From contig NZ_FZOD01000020.1 in assembly GCF_900188345.1 (NCBI RefSeq), forward strand, positions 62,001-126,000: DNA of 64,000 nt. Reading direction: 5' to 3'. Origin of the DNA: Streptosporangium subroseum (GTDB lineage Bacteria; Actinomycetota; Actinomycetes; Streptosporangiales; Streptosporangiaceae). The position numbers were made by a program, and so were the translations under genes. The notes beneath the pieces were generated by a model, which was not told where the DNA came from, did not search any database, and saw nothing but the letters and a program-made list of their open reading frames with translations. Shown piece after piece: positions 32,660-41,901 of the stretch. Each line of letters starts with the position of its first letter. The first letter of the stretch is position 1.

Positions 32660-33013
32660 CTAGAACCCGGGCAGCTGGCCGAGCCCGCTCCCGCCGCCCA
32701 GCCCCTGTGCGAGTGGACCGAGCTTCTCCTGCTGGAGGTCGGCTGCCGCGCGCACGGCGTCTCGGATCGCGGCGATGACCAGGTCGGCGATGGTGTCCGC
32801 CGTTTCCTGGGGGTCGCCGGGTTCGACGGCCTCGCCACTGATCTTCAGCTCGAGCAGCTCGCCCCCGCCGTTGACCGTGGCCACGACCAGACCACCTCCC
32901 GCCGAGCCCTCGACCTCCGCGTCGTTCAGCTCCTGCTGGGCGCTCACAAGCTGCTGCTGCATGAGCTGTGCCTGCTCCAGCAGCTGCTGCAGGTTGACAT
33001 CCCCTGGGTTCAC
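32660..33013 (-). CDS. YbaB/EbfC nucleoid-associated protein
   Basis: A 117-residue DNA-binding protein with an N-terminal coiled-coil (LEQAQLMQQQLVSAQQELND) and the YbaB core VEGSAGGGLVVATVNG. GAGGAG lies 9 bp before the GTG start at 33013. It sits upstream of recR, the usual dnaX-ybaB-recR arrangement, although here a divergent GAF gene and a repeat array intervene before dnaX. Confidence 0.92.
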   Translation of the reverse strand: MNPGDVNLQQLLEQAQLMQQQLVSAQQELNDAEVEGSAGGGLVVATVNGGGELLELKISGEAVEPGDPQETADTIADLVIAAIRDAVRAAADLQQEKLGPLAQGLGGGSGLGQLPGF

Positions 33014-33356
33014 CGTCGTGTGCTCCTCGTCCGTGACGTCAGTCGTCACGAGCCTACGGGGTTCTTGCCAGGTCGTGTACTGGCGGCACCACGTGTTCCC
33101 CACATAAGGGGACTAAACCTTCAGTCGGGCCCCGGCCCCCCTCCAGACGTCCGGGACCCGACAGCACACGCGCCGGAACGGCCGTACACAGCGACGTGTG
33201 GTCAGAAGGTAACCGAACGCAGGTTGCACACACGTTGCGACCGTTCACTCACCCTTCGCACACCCTCTTTCGCCGAATGGGTTGCGTGGGGAGGTCCTTA
33301 CCACCGATGCTTCGGCCATCGGTCCGATTCCAGGGGGGTATGTGCGCGACAGCCAT
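33014..33356. other. Divergent gap between ybaB and the GAF regulator
   Basis: No gene is supportable. A GC-rich imperfect hairpin, GTCGGG(C)CCCGG with CCGGG(A)CCCGAC, spans 33124-33162. TTGCACACACGTTGCGACC around 33221-33241 is A/T-richer and may hold promoter elements. Confidence 0.4.
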
Positions 33357-34823
33357 ATGAGCGCTGTCCCCGTTTCCGAGCTGGACGCCTACTCGGTACG
33401 GCTGCGCCGCATGCACGAGGCCGTGACCGGTGGGGAGCGATCGGTGGACGAGGCGCCCAGAAATGTGATCTCCGCGTCGTGGCGGCGTTCTCTGGACGCC
33501 GGGATCGACCCCGAGGTGAGCTCGGCGCCGCTCGCCTTCGAAGGCGAGGACATCCGAGAGATCCGCTCGGCCCATCCGCTGAACGAGCTGCTGCCGCTCG
33601 TCACCGAGACGCTCCTGGAGGCCACCAAGGAGAGCGCGCACATCCTGATGGTCGCCGACGCCGAGGGCCGGGTGCTCTGGCGCGACGGCAACCACCAGAT
33701 CATGGACCGCGCCGACGAGGTGGGCCTGGCCGACGGGTTCCACTGGGGCGAGAGCGCGATCGGGACCAACGGCATGGGGACCGCCCTCGAGACCCGGCGG
33801 CCGGTCCACATCTTCGCCGCCGAGCACCTGGTCAAGGTTCTGCACCTCTGGTCCTGCTCCGCCGCGCCGATCGTCGATCCGGACAGCGGCGACGTGCTCG
33901 GCTGCATCGACGTCAGCGGCCCCACGCGCACCCTGCATCCGGCGACCGTCGCCCTCGTCGAGGCCACCGCACGCCTGGCCGAGAGCCACCTCACCCTGCG
34001 CATGATCGAGCGCGACGAGCGGCTCCGCAGCCGCCATGACAAGCACCTGCGGGCCCTGCACGGCGAACCGGGCGCCCTGGTCACCATGACCGGGCGGATC
34101 GTCTCCGGCGACCACACGCGGCAGTGGGGCCACCGCATCCGCCTGCCGGAGACGGGCGATCAGGTGGTCCTGCCCGGCGGCCAGGCCGCCCTGCTCGAAC
34201 CACTCGGCGACAGCTTCCTGCTCCGCCTCCCCGGCCGGGCGCACGGCGGCCCCGTGCTCACCCTGTCCTTCCTCGGCGCCGAGCGCCCCTCGGCCCATCT
34301 CGACGGGGTCCGCCTGTCGCTCTCCCTGCGCCACGCCGAGATCCTCGCCCTGCTGGCACTCAACCCCCAGGGCATGACCGCCGACCAGCTCTCCTTCCAC
34401 CTGTACGGCGACGCCGGCAATCCGGTGACCATCCGTGCCGAGATCCACCGCCTGCGCGCCCAGCTCGGGCCCACCGTCGCCGCCAAGCCGTACCGCCTGG
34501 TCTGCACGGTCGAGGCCGACTTCCTCGATCTCAGGCGGCTGCTCGCCACGGATGAGGCCTCCCCGGTCGGCCGCGGCTACGGCGGCCCTCTGCTCCCCCG
34601 CTCCGAGGCCCCCACTCTCCGCCGCATCCGCGAGGAGCTGGAGGGGCAGGTCCGGGCCCGGCTGCTCCTCCGGGGCGGCCCTGACGACCTGTGGGCCTAC
34701 GCCGAGACCGAATACGGCAAGAACGACATGAACATCCTGGAACGCCTCGTCGCCATGCTGCCTCGCGGGGACCACCGCGCCGTGGCCGCGCGGATCCGCC
34801 TCGCCGGCATCAACCTGCCGTAG
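33357..34823 (+). CDS. GAF-domain transcriptional regulator with a C-terminal winged helix
   Basis: A 488-residue regulator. An N-terminal AcoR-like region (ISASWRRSLDAGIDPE) is followed by a GAF domain (about 70-215; FHWGESAIGTNGMGTAL is the FhlA/AcoR-type signature), then a winged-helix-like C-terminal domain (LSLRHAEILALLALNPQGM, TIRAEIHRLRAQLG). The sigma-54 AAA+ domain of AcoR is absent, so it must act on sigma-70 promoters, as in other actinobacterial GAF regulators. Start choice between ATG 33357 and GTG 33342 is uncertain. Confidence 0.78.
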   Translation: MSAVPVSELDAYSVRLRRMHEAVTGGERSVDEAPRNVISASWRRSLDAGIDPEVSSAPLAFEGEDIREIRSAHPLNELLPLVTETLLEATKESAHILMVADAEGRVLWRDGNHQIMDRADEVGLADGFHWGESAIGTNGMGTALETRRPVHIFAAEHLVKVLHLWSCSAAPIVDPDSGDVLGCIDVSGPTRTLHPATVALVEATARLAESHLTLRMIERDERLRSRHDKHLRALHGEPGALVTMTGRIVSGDHTRQWGHRIRLPETGDQVVLPGGQAALLEPLGDSFLLRLPGRAHGGPVLTLSFLGAERPSAHLDGVRLSLSLRHAEILALLALNPQGMTADQLSFHLYGDAGNPVTIRAEIHRLRAQLGPTVAAKPYRLVCTVEADFLDLRRLLATDEASPVGRGYGGPLLPRSEAPTLRRIREELEGQVRARLLLRGGPDDLWAYAETEYGKNDMNILERLVAMLPRGDHRAVAARIRLAGINLP

Positions 34824-34909
34824 GCGTCGCCGGTCGCCTGCCCGCCACCGCCGGGAGTGCGTGACGGCCTGGCCCCCGCGCCTGACGCCGGCGCAACAGG
34901 TCATCAGGC

Positions 34910-35078
34910 ATGATCGACGCATCGGCGGAACAGGCCCTCAAAAGTGGCCGGCACACCGGCGAAACGGACTCTCAGATGTGATCGACGCACCGGCGGAACG
35001 GACCCTCGGGTGTGATCGAGCATCGGCAGAACGGGCTCTCAGGCGTGGTCGATCTCGCCGATGACCTGCCCGCCGAGT
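34910..35078 (-). repeat. Five 33-34-bp units extending from the dnaX 3' end
   Basis: Units (GTGATCGACGCACCGGCGGA plus an (A)CGGACCCTC(A/G)G end) begin at 34910, 34944, 34978, 35012 and 35045. The stop codon of dnaX (35039-35041) lies at the junction of units four and five; the fifth is dnaX coding sequence (IGEIDHA). Period is 34, 34, 34 and 33 bp. No gene lies between 34824 and 35038. Confidence 0.85.
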
Positions 35079-37276
35079 TCCCGCTGGATGAGGGCCATGC
35101 CGGTGAGCCCGTCGAAGTCGGCGCCCGCGTCGTGCAGCGGGTCGACCTCGTCGGCCTCGGCGACGCCCTTGCGTCCGGGCACCGCGTCCGGCCAGGCCGG
35201 CTTGTTACCGGCAGGCTTGTTGCCGGGTGCCTTGTTGCCCGTGGCTCTCGGGCCCGCCTGGGCCGCGGCCTTGGCGGCCGAGCGTGCGGCGGCCAGGCCG
35301 GGATTCGGGGAAGGGGGCGAGCCATGGTCCTCCGGCAACGGCTCGTCCGGCCAGGACTCGTCCGTGGCGGGCGGGGCCTGTCGCATCGGGGCGGCAGAAG
35401 CGGACGGAACGGCCTGCGCGGACGGAGCCGCCGATGCCGACGCCGGTGATCCGGGGTCCTGCCGGGGAGCGGATTCCTGACTCGCGGGAGCGGGAGGACG
35501 AGGGGCCGAGTGCTGCGGAGCCGGGTTGTGCGGGGGCGCGGCCGGAGGACGGCCTCCACCGGAGGGGACGGGCCCGCCGCCGACGACGGCCTCGACCTTC
35601 CAGGTGCCGCCCAGGACCTCCTGCAGCACCGACGCGACCACCGCGTCCTTGCCGCCGCCGATGAAGTTCTTCATCGCGCCGACCTGGGTGAAACCGAGGA
35701 CGACGACCTTGCCCTCCACCCCCACGACCTGGGCGTTGGTGTTGACCTGCGCCCAGACGACGATGCTGCGCTGCTTGAGTGCGCTCAGCACCTGGGGCCA
35801 TGCCTGCTGGACGGCGCCGGCCCCCGATCCGGAGGTCTGCGCGGGTGCCGGTGCGCTGGAAACCTGCGGTGTCTGTGTCTGTGCCTGCGGCGCCTGTGCG
35901 GGTGCCTGCGGCGGGGAGACCGGGGCACCGGGCCTGACCGCCACGGGCCAGTCGTCGCCCTGGGGGCGAGGCCGCTCGGCGGGAGCGGCGGAGGCAGCGG
36001 GAGCCGTACCGGCGACGGGCGGGGCGGACGGCGGAGCCTGGGGCGCGGGCGCCGCGTGGATCACCGGGGCGGGAGCGACCGCCGGGACGGAATTGGCGTA
36101 GGTCACGGGAGCCGCCGCGACACCGCTTTTCTCCAGCCGCTCCAGCCGGGCGAGCAACGCCGCCTCCCCCTGTGCGGCTCCGGGAAGCAGGGTCCTGGCA
36201 CACATCAGTTCGAGCAGCAGCCGGGGCGAGGCCGCCCCGCGCATCTCGGTCAGGCCGGCGTTGAAGATCTCCGCTGCGCGGGTCAGCTCGGCCGGGCCCA
36301 TCGAGGCCGCCTGGCCCTGAAGCCGTTCGAGCTCGTCGGCGGGCCGGTCGAGCAGCCCGCTCGTGGCCGCCTCCGGCACGTTGGCCAGGATCACCAGGTC
36401 GCGGAAGCGCTCCAGCAGGTCCATCGCGAAGCGGCGGGGGTCGTGGCCTCCGTCGATCACCCGGTTCACGGTGTTGAACACCTGCGCGCCGTCACGGCTC
36501 GCGAAGGCGGCGATCACGTCGTCGAGCAGGTCGCCGTCGGTGTAGCCCAGCAGCGAGACCGCACGCGCGTAGGTGATGCCCGCTTCGTCCGATCCGGCGA
36601 AAAGCTGGTCGAGAATCGACAGCGAGTCACGGGCCGAGCCCGCGCCCGCCCGGACCACCAGCGGCAGCGCGGCGGACTCGAATGCGATCTTCTCGGAGGT
36701 GAGGATCTCCTCCATGAGGGTGCGCAGCGCGGCGGGCGGGATCAGCCGGAACGGGTAGTGGTGGGTCCGGGACTTGATCGTCCCGATGACCTTCTCGGGC
36801 TCCGTGGTCGCGAAGACGAACTTCAGGTGCGGCGGAGGCTCCTCGACGAGTTTGAGCAGCGCGTTGAAACCCTCGCGGGTCACCATGTGCGCCTCGTCGA
36901 TGATGTAGATCTTGAAGCGTGACGACACCGGTGCGAAGAAGGCTCGCTCACGCAGGTCGCGAGCATCGTCCACGCCGCCGTGCGAGGCCGCGTCGATCTC
37001 GATGACGTCGAGGTGGCCGGGGCCGGTGGGGGCCAGCGCCACGCAGGAGTCGCACTCCCCGCACGGGTCGGGGGTCGGGCCCTTCTCACAGTTCAGTGAG
37101 CGGGCCAGGATCCGGGCGCTGGACGTCTTGCCGCACCCTCGGGGCCCGCTGAAGAGGTAGGCGTGGTTGATCCGCCCACTACGCAACGCCTGCCGCAGCG
37201 GCTCGGTGACGTGTTCCTGCCCTTTGACCTCGGCGAAGGTTCCGGGCCGGTACTTGCGGTAAAGCGCAAGACTCAT
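35039..37276 (-). CDS. dnaX: DNA polymerase III subunit gamma/tau
   Basis: A 745-residue clamp-loader ATPase. Walker A GPRGCGKTS at 44-52; zinc module from C63, C72, C75 and C78; Walker B IIDEAHMV; AAA+ lid and collar domains to about 370. A long Pro/Ala-rich linker (PQAPAQAPQAQTQTPQ-like) then joins the tau C-terminal domain, which includes HLGVEGKV-type strands. No slippery frameshift site is obvious, so only tau may be made. The SRP RNA is upstream on the same strand; the end of the gene carries a 34-bp repeat array. Confidence 0.96.
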   Translation of the reverse strand: MSLALYRKYRPGTFAEVKGQEHVTEPLRQALRSGRINHAYLFSGPRGCGKTSSARILARSLNCEKGPTPDPCGECDSCVALAPTGPGHLDVIEIDAASHGGVDDARDLRERAFFAPVSSRFKIYIIDEAHMVTREGFNALLKLVEEPPPHLKFVFATTEPEKVIGTIKSRTHHYPFRLIPPAALRTLMEEILTSEKIAFESAALPLVVRAGAGSARDSLSILDQLFAGSDEAGITYARAVSLLGYTDGDLLDDVIAAFASRDGAQVFNTVNRVIDGGHDPRRFAMDLLERFRDLVILANVPEAATSGLLDRPADELERLQGQAASMGPAELTRAAEIFNAGLTEMRGAASPRLLLELMCARTLLPGAAQGEAALLARLERLEKSGVAAAPVTYANSVPAVAPAPVIHAAPAPQAPPSAPPVAGTAPAASAAPAERPRPQGDDWPVAVRPGAPVSPPQAPAQAPQAQTQTPQVSSAPAPAQTSGSGAGAVQQAWPQVLSALKQRSIVVWAQVNTNAQVVGVEGKVVVLGFTQVGAMKNFIGGGKDAVVASVLQEVLGGTWKVEAVVGGGPVPSGGGRPPAAPPHNPAPQHSAPRPPAPASQESAPRQDPGSPASASAAPSAQAVPSASAAPMRQAPPATDESWPDEPLPEDHGSPPSPNPGLAAARSAAKAAAQAGPRATGNKAPGNKPAGNKPAWPDAVPGRKGVAEADEVDPLHDAGADFDGLTGMALIQRELGGQVIGEIDHA

Positions 37277-37290
37277 GCGACGATCCCACC

Positions 37291-37322
37291 TGCGAGGGGT
37301 TGAAACGAAGAGACCCCTCGCA
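37291..37322 (-). promoter_or_regulatory. Alternative hairpin using the SRP RNA 3' strand
   Basis: TGCGAGGGGT (37291-37300) and ACCCCTCGCA (37313-37322) pair perfectly over 10 bp. On the minus strand the first arm is the 3' strand of the SRP RNA stem and the second lies in the dnaX leader, so SRP RNA folding and this hairpin exclude each other. It could act as the SRP RNA terminator or as an attenuator for dnaX. Confidence 0.55.
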
Positions 37323-37399
37323 CACCCGCCAGAGCCTGCTTATCCTTGCTGCCTTCCGGCCCTGGGGAGGTTCACAGGATGACGCCGCGCGAGGGGTCC
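37311..37399 (-). ncRNA. ffs: Signal recognition particle RNA (small, bacterial type)
   Basis: On the minus strand the conserved core GGGCCGGAAGGCAGCAAGG is present, the helix-8 loop region that binds Ffh. The ends pair (GACCCCTCGC with GCGAGGGGTC). Predicted length is about 89 nt. It lies upstream of dnaX as in many actinobacteria. Confidence 0.9.
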
Positions 37400-37415
37400 T
37401 TCGTAAGTCTAGCCA

Positions 37416-37470
37416 CAGATCAGAGTGATCGGGGCCGAGTCGGCCTCAGATCGGAATGATCGTGACCGAG
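37416..37470. repeat. Two diverged 24-bp direct repeats
   Basis: CAGATCAGAGTGATCGGGGC (37416-) and CAGATCGGAATGATCGTGAC (37447-) share most bases, both ending in CGAG, seven bases apart. They lie between the SRP RNA and tRNA-Ser. Confidence 0.55.
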
Positions 37471-37516
37471 AAAATTCATGGTCCGCGCACTCCGGAAGTT
37501 AGGTAAGCTTCTCCAC

Positions 37517-37605
37517 GGAGGATTCGCCTAGTTGGCCTAGGGCGCACGCTTGGAAAGCGTGTTGGGGGCAACCCCTCAGGAGTTCGAATCTCCTATCCTC
37601 CGCCA
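37517..37605 (+). tRNA. tRNA-Ser(GGA)
   Basis: Acceptor GGAGGAT/ATCCTCC, anticodon loop TTGGAAA giving GGA, a long variable arm (TGTTGGGGGCAACCCCTCA) and T loop GTTCGAATC. The discriminator is G37602 and CCA is encoded (37603-37605). Confidence 0.95.
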
Positions 37606-37607
37606 CC

Positions 37608-37647
37608 CCAGAGGGGCCGGACCGCACACGCGGTACGGCCCCTCTGG
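37608..37647 (+). terminator. Terminator of tRNA-Ser(GGA)
   Basis: CCAGAGGGGCC (37608-37618) and GGCCCCTCTGG (37637-37647) form an 11-bp stem whose loop contains GACCGC-ACAC-GCGGT, a second stem. It starts three bases after the tRNA. Confidence 0.75.
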
Positions 37648-37998
37648 CGTTTGAACCTCCGTTGACCGGTTGGAGAGATCGTCCCGCCCCTCCCGGAGTC
37701 GCAGATCCGCCCACCGGACCACGTCTCCGTCCGGTCCGGTCGTGGAGCATGGCCAAGGCAGGCGCCCGGATCAGGCGAAGCCCTGCCGGAGTCGCGGGTG
37801 CACCGCGATGATCAGCCCCCGATGGTCACGTCAGGTGACGTTCACCACTCATCCACCGGCACCGGTTCCGGACCGTAAGTCGATCACGTTGAAGTGACGC
37901 GCGGTGGGTGATCGTGAAACTGCCGCTTCACCCGGCGAGCATCGCGCTCGGCCGCCGTGAACGGGCCGGCGGGGGTCGATCGATGGACGGCGGGTTTC
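37648..37998. other. Gap between tRNA-Ser and the SARP 3' end
   Basis: About 350 bp with no supportable gene. I see no array here. Confidence 0.5.
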
Positions 37999-40854
37999 TC
38001 AGGAGGAGGACACGGCGCCGTTGGGAGAGTCGCCGAGGGTGCGCAGACTGGTGCGGACCCGTTCGGCGTCGGGGTGGCCGAGGTCGTCGAGGCTGGCCAG
38101 CGCCGTCTCCAGGGCGGTACGGGCCTCCTCGTGCCGTCCGGCCGCGAGGTGGGTGCTGCTGAGACGCGTGAGTGTGTCGGCTTCGCCGTAGCGGACGCCG
38201 AGCTGCCGGTACAGCTCCAGGGCTCGCCGGTAGCTGACGGTGGCCTGCTCGTAGCGGCCGAGGTGGTGGTGGGCGTAGCCCAGGCTGTCCCAGGTGTCGG
38301 CCTGGCCGTAGCGGTCTCCGAGCTCCGCGAGCAGGCTGAGAGCCTCACGGCAGTGGATGAGGGCCTGCTCGTGGCGGCCGAGCAGAGCGTGATACCAGCC
38401 GACCGCGTTGAGCGACGCGGCCTGCCCCGCCCGCCGGCCCCCGGCCCGGAACAGGTCAAGGGCCTGCTGGGCGTGGGTGAGCGCGCCGTCGTATTTGGCC
38501 TGCTGTTCGAGCACCCAGCTGAACTGGCGGTGGGTGTGCGCCTGGGCGGTGCCATCCCCCACCTCGCCGAACAGCGCCAGCGCCCGGCCGAGGTGGAGCT
38601 GGGCCTCCTCGTAGCGGCCCAGGTCGGCCTCGGCGCGGGCGAGGCCGCGGTGGGCGTGTGCCATCCCGGTCCGGTCGGGGAGCCGCCGTGCCGCCTTCAG
38701 CGCGGTGCGCTGAGAGGCCGCCAGGTCGTGCCAGTGCCCGCGGCGGTCCAGGAAGTGTTCCAGTGCCCAGGCCAGTTGCCAGGCCTGGTTGCTGAACCTG
38801 GCATCGGCAGCCAGATCGATGATGGCGAGCAGCACGGCGTGTTCGGCGGTGAGCCAGTCCGACGCCTGCTCGCGGTCGGCGAGGATCTCCGGGAAGGCCC
38901 CGGGAACGGGCACCTGCAGGAAGATCGCGTCCCGGTGCGGGGAGAACAGCAGGGCCGCTCGGCAGGCGGTCTGCAGGTAGTGGTCGATCAGGCGGTGGAG
39001 CGCCACGCGGCGGAAGCTGTCGGTGTCCTGGACGCGGCTGCGTTCGGCGGCGTACGCGCGCAGCAGATCGTGAAAGGTGTAGCGGCCGGGGGCGTACTCG
39101 GTGAGCAGATAGGCGCGGGTCAGCTCGGCGAGCAGGGGACGCACCCGGTGGGCCGGAAGGGCTCCGAGGGCGGCGGCGGCGGAGGCGCTGAAGTAGGGGC
39201 CGGGGTGCAGGGCGAGGAGGCGGAACAGCCGGGCGGCAGGCGAGGTGAGGGCCCGGTACGACCAGGAGAAGACCGCGCCGACATCGATGCCGTCCGCGCC
39301 GGTGAAGGCGTCGAGGCTGCCGTGGGCCGCCCGCAGTTCGGCGGCGATGGCGGCGAGGGAGAAATCCGGCTGGGTCACCGCCCGCGCGGCGGCGATCGAC
39401 AGCGCGAGGGGCAGCCGGGCGCACAGGGTGGTGATCTCCTGCACCGCGAGAGGCTCGGCCGCCACTCGCTCCGCGTCGAGCCGCAGCGTCAGGAACTCGT
39501 GTGCCTCCGCGTCGGAGAGCAGGCCCAGGGTGAGCGAGCGGGCGCCCTCCGCGGCCACCAGGCCGGAGAGCCGGTTCCGGCTGGTGACGATGGCCAGGCA
39601 ACCGGGCGCGCCGGGGAGCAGAGGCCGTACCTGCTTGGTGTCGTGGGCGTTGTCCAGGAGGACCAGAACCCGCCGGTCGGCCAGCAGGCTGCGGTACAGC
39701 GCGGCCTGGTCGTCCAGACGGGCGGGGATGTCCCGTGGGGAGACGCCCAGCGCGTCCAGGAAGCCGCGGATCGCCTCCGCGGGGTCGAGGACCGCCCCGT
39801 CGGCGTCGAATCCGCGCAGGTTGACGTAGAGCTGTCCGTCGGGGAACCGGTGGGCGATCCGGTGGGCCCAGTGCACCGCGAGGGTGGTCTTGCCGATTCC
39901 GGCCATGCCCCCGATCGCGCTGATCACCACGGCCGCCGTGGGATGCTCCCCGTCCGGGAGGAGGTCGAGCACCTGGGCGAGCTCCTCCCGCCGACCGGCG
40001 AAGGCGGGGAGGTCCCCGGGCAGCTGGGCCGGCCGTATCGCGCCCACGGTGACCCGCGCCGGAGGAGATTCCTCGGGCGCCGTCTGCTGGAGCACCTGCT
40101 CGTGGGCCGAGCGCAGCTCGGGTCCGGGACCGATGCCCAGTTTCTCGACCAGTCGCGAGTACGCCGCCCGGTAGGTGTCGAGCGCCTCGGCCCGATGTCC
40201 GGTGGCCGCCAGGGCGAGCACCAGCCGGGTGTGGAGCGGCTCGTCGAACGGGTTGAGCTCCGCGGCCTGCTGGAGCATCGGCACCAGCCGGGTCACGGGA
40301 CCGTCGCGAAGCGCCGTGTCGGCCGCCTCCTTCAGCACGGCGAGATACTCGTGATCCAGCGCGATGAACACCGGGTGCGCCCGCACTCCGGCGGCGATCC
40401 CCTCGGCGGCCGACCCCCGCCACAGCTCCAGGGCGTCGATGAGCAGCCCCGCGGCCTGCGGCACGTCCTGCGCGGTCCGGCGGGCCTCCTCGACGAGGTG
40501 GCGGAACCGGAGCAGGTCCAGCGTGTCGGGGTCGACGTTCAGCCGGTAGCCGCCGCTGCTGCGCACCAGCCACTGCCCCACCGCCCTGCGCGGCAGCCCC
40601 GGCTCGAACAGCCGGCGCAGCTCCCCGACGTGCCGTTGGACCACGTTGACCGCGCTGTCCGGCGGATCCTCGCCCCACAGGACGTCGATGATCTCAGCCA
40701 GGCCCGTGGGACGGCCGCCGCGGGCGAGCAGCACGGCCAGCAGGGCCCGCTGCCGGGGAGGCCCGAGGTCCAGCTCCGCATCGGCCCTCCAGCCCAGTAC
40801 GGGGCCCAGGACCGCGAACCGCACGGACTCCCGCATGGATTCTGTGGGCGTCAT
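37999..40854 (-). CDS. AfsR-type SARP regulator with NB-ARC and TPR domains
   Basis: A 951-residue paralogue of the regulator at 9591. The OmpR-like winged helix (about 10-105) is followed by a BTAD domain (110-260), NB-ARC with P-loop GMAGIGKTT (316-324) and Walker B VLLDNAHD, then TPR repeats to residue ~930 (for example GRYEEAQLHLGRALALFGEVG and GRYEQATVSYRRALELYRQLG). Likely an activator of secondary metabolism or development. GGGAG lies before the ATG at 40854. Nearest neighbours give no target. Confidence 0.92.
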   Translation of the reverse strand: MTPTESMRESVRFAVLGPVLGWRADAELDLGPPRQRALLAVLLARGGRPTGLAEIIDVLWGEDPPDSAVNVVQRHVGELRRLFEPGLPRRAVGQWLVRSSGGYRLNVDPDTLDLLRFRHLVEEARRTAQDVPQAAGLLIDALELWRGSAAEGIAAGVRAHPVFIALDHEYLAVLKEAADTALRDGPVTRLVPMLQQAAELNPFDEPLHTRLVLALAATGHRAEALDTYRAAYSRLVEKLGIGPGPELRSAHEQVLQQTAPEESPPARVTVGAIRPAQLPGDLPAFAGRREELAQVLDLLPDGEHPTAAVVISAIGGMAGIGKTTLAVHWAHRIAHRFPDGQLYVNLRGFDADGAVLDPAEAIRGFLDALGVSPRDIPARLDDQAALYRSLLADRRVLVLLDNAHDTKQVRPLLPGAPGCLAIVTSRNRLSGLVAAEGARSLTLGLLSDAEAHEFLTLRLDAERVAAEPLAVQEITTLCARLPLALSIAAARAVTQPDFSLAAIAAELRAAHGSLDAFTGADGIDVGAVFSWSYRALTSPAARLFRLLALHPGPYFSASAAAALGALPAHRVRPLLAELTRAYLLTEYAPGRYTFHDLLRAYAAERSRVQDTDSFRRVALHRLIDHYLQTACRAALLFSPHRDAIFLQVPVPGAFPEILADREQASDWLTAEHAVLLAIIDLAADARFSNQAWQLAWALEHFLDRRGHWHDLAASQRTALKAARRLPDRTGMAHAHRGLARAEADLGRYEEAQLHLGRALALFGEVGDGTAQAHTHRQFSWVLEQQAKYDGALTHAQQALDLFRAGGRRAGQAASLNAVGWYHALLGRHEQALIHCREALSLLAELGDRYGQADTWDSLGYAHHHLGRYEQATVSYRRALELYRQLGVRYGEADTLTRLSSTHLAAGRHEEARTALETALASLDDLGHPDAERVRTSLRTLGDSPNGAVSSS

Positions 40855-41056
40855 CCCAACTCCCAGGCACCGGATTTCTCTGACATCCGCGCTCGCTCAC
40901 GGAGAATCCGGAGCGCGGTCACTTCCTCAACCGTGTCCAGTATGGGCGATTCATCCCTCTATGCGACTTGAGCCCCACGCCTCCGCCGGAGAGAACGAGC
41001 AGAGGAAGGGGGAATCAACGGAAACGAGAAACAAGGGAAAAAGGGGGAAAACCGCA

Positions 41057-41095
41057 CGTCCGGGGCGCCGAAGGCAGGATACGCCGCCCCGGACG
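41057..41095 (-). terminator. Terminator of the lipoprotein gene
   Basis: CGTCCGGGGCG (41057-41067) pairs with CGCCCCGGACG (41085-41095) over 11 bp just beyond the minus-strand stop at 41101. On that strand T-rich sequence (TTTTCCCCCTTTTT) follows. The remaining gap (40855-41056) contains no gene. Confidence 0.75.
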
Positions 41096-41100
41096 GCGGG

Positions 41101-41781
41101 CTACTGCGGTGCCGACTTGGCGCCGTCGGGTGCCACCGCGAACCATGTGCCGCCGACGCCCTGGCCGTTCTCGTCGCCGGGCTTCTCGTCACCGGAGAAG
41201 CGGTAGACGGGCCACCCGCCCACCGTCAGCTGCACCGCTCCGTCGTTCCTCCGGATCGCGCCGATCTGCGCGGGCTCGATACCGGCCACGTAGACCTTGC
41301 CGCCCTCCTTGATGGTCACCGGCGGCCAGGTGACGGCGCAGTCACCGTCGCAGTTCGACTGCGAGGGGTCTGCCGTGTCCTTGTCGAACCTGTAGAGCGT
41401 CGCCTGGTTGACGTTGATCAGGTGGGAGCCGAGCGCGGGGGAGTTGACGGCCGAGAGCTGCACCCAGATCGGCGGCTGCTCCTGGACGGCCGCCCCGACC
41501 ACCGAACCGCCGTTGCCGTTCAGCCCGTTGTCCGCCGCCGAACCGTTGACCAGCTGCAGGGCGCCGTTACCGGCCGGGGCGGCGGCGTCGGCCGCCGGAG
41601 GCGAGGCAGCGGGGGGCGAGGCGGCCGGGGCCGCCGGGGAGCTGGCAGCCGGCGCGGCGTCGCCGATCGTGAGGGTCTTGCCGCAGCCGGAGGCGCCCGC
41701 CAGGCCGCAGAGAAGAACGGTCGCGACCAGCGCGCGGACGTACGGCCTGCGCGCCGTGCTGCTGTTGCTTTCGAGTGTCAC
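41101..41781 (-). CDS. Lipoprotein with Yx(F/W/Y)xxD repeats (COG4315 type)
   Basis: A 226-residue protein. The signal ends at the lipobox LAGASGC, which would be lipidated at the Cys; a Pro/Ala-rich linker follows. Two copies of the COG4315 unit are visible: LYRFDKDTADPSQSNCDGDC and VYRFSGDEKPGD, the first with a cysteine pair. It is anchored on the outer face of the membrane. The start is GTG 41781. No function is known. It is divergent from the type VII locus. Confidence 0.8.
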   Translation of the reverse strand: MTLESNSSTARRPYVRALVATVLLCGLAGASGCGKTLTIGDAAPAASSPAAPAASPPAASPPAADAAAPAGNGALQLVNGSAADNGLNGNGGSVVGAAVQEQPPIWVQLSAVNSPALGSHLINVNQATLYRFDKDTADPSQSNCDGDCAVTWPPVTIKEGGKVYVAGIEPAQIGAIRRNDGAVQLTVGGWPVYRFSGDEKPGDENGQGVGGTWFAVAPDGAKSAPQ

Positions 41782-41901
41782 CTGCGGAACACGGAGAAAC
41801 AGCCCATTTGGTTCAAGGGACCACGGCCCTTTGTGAACCCCCGCGTCCCGCCTTACGTGTTTCGCAGGAGACGCTACGCATGACCGCACGGGGGAGGCAC
41901 G

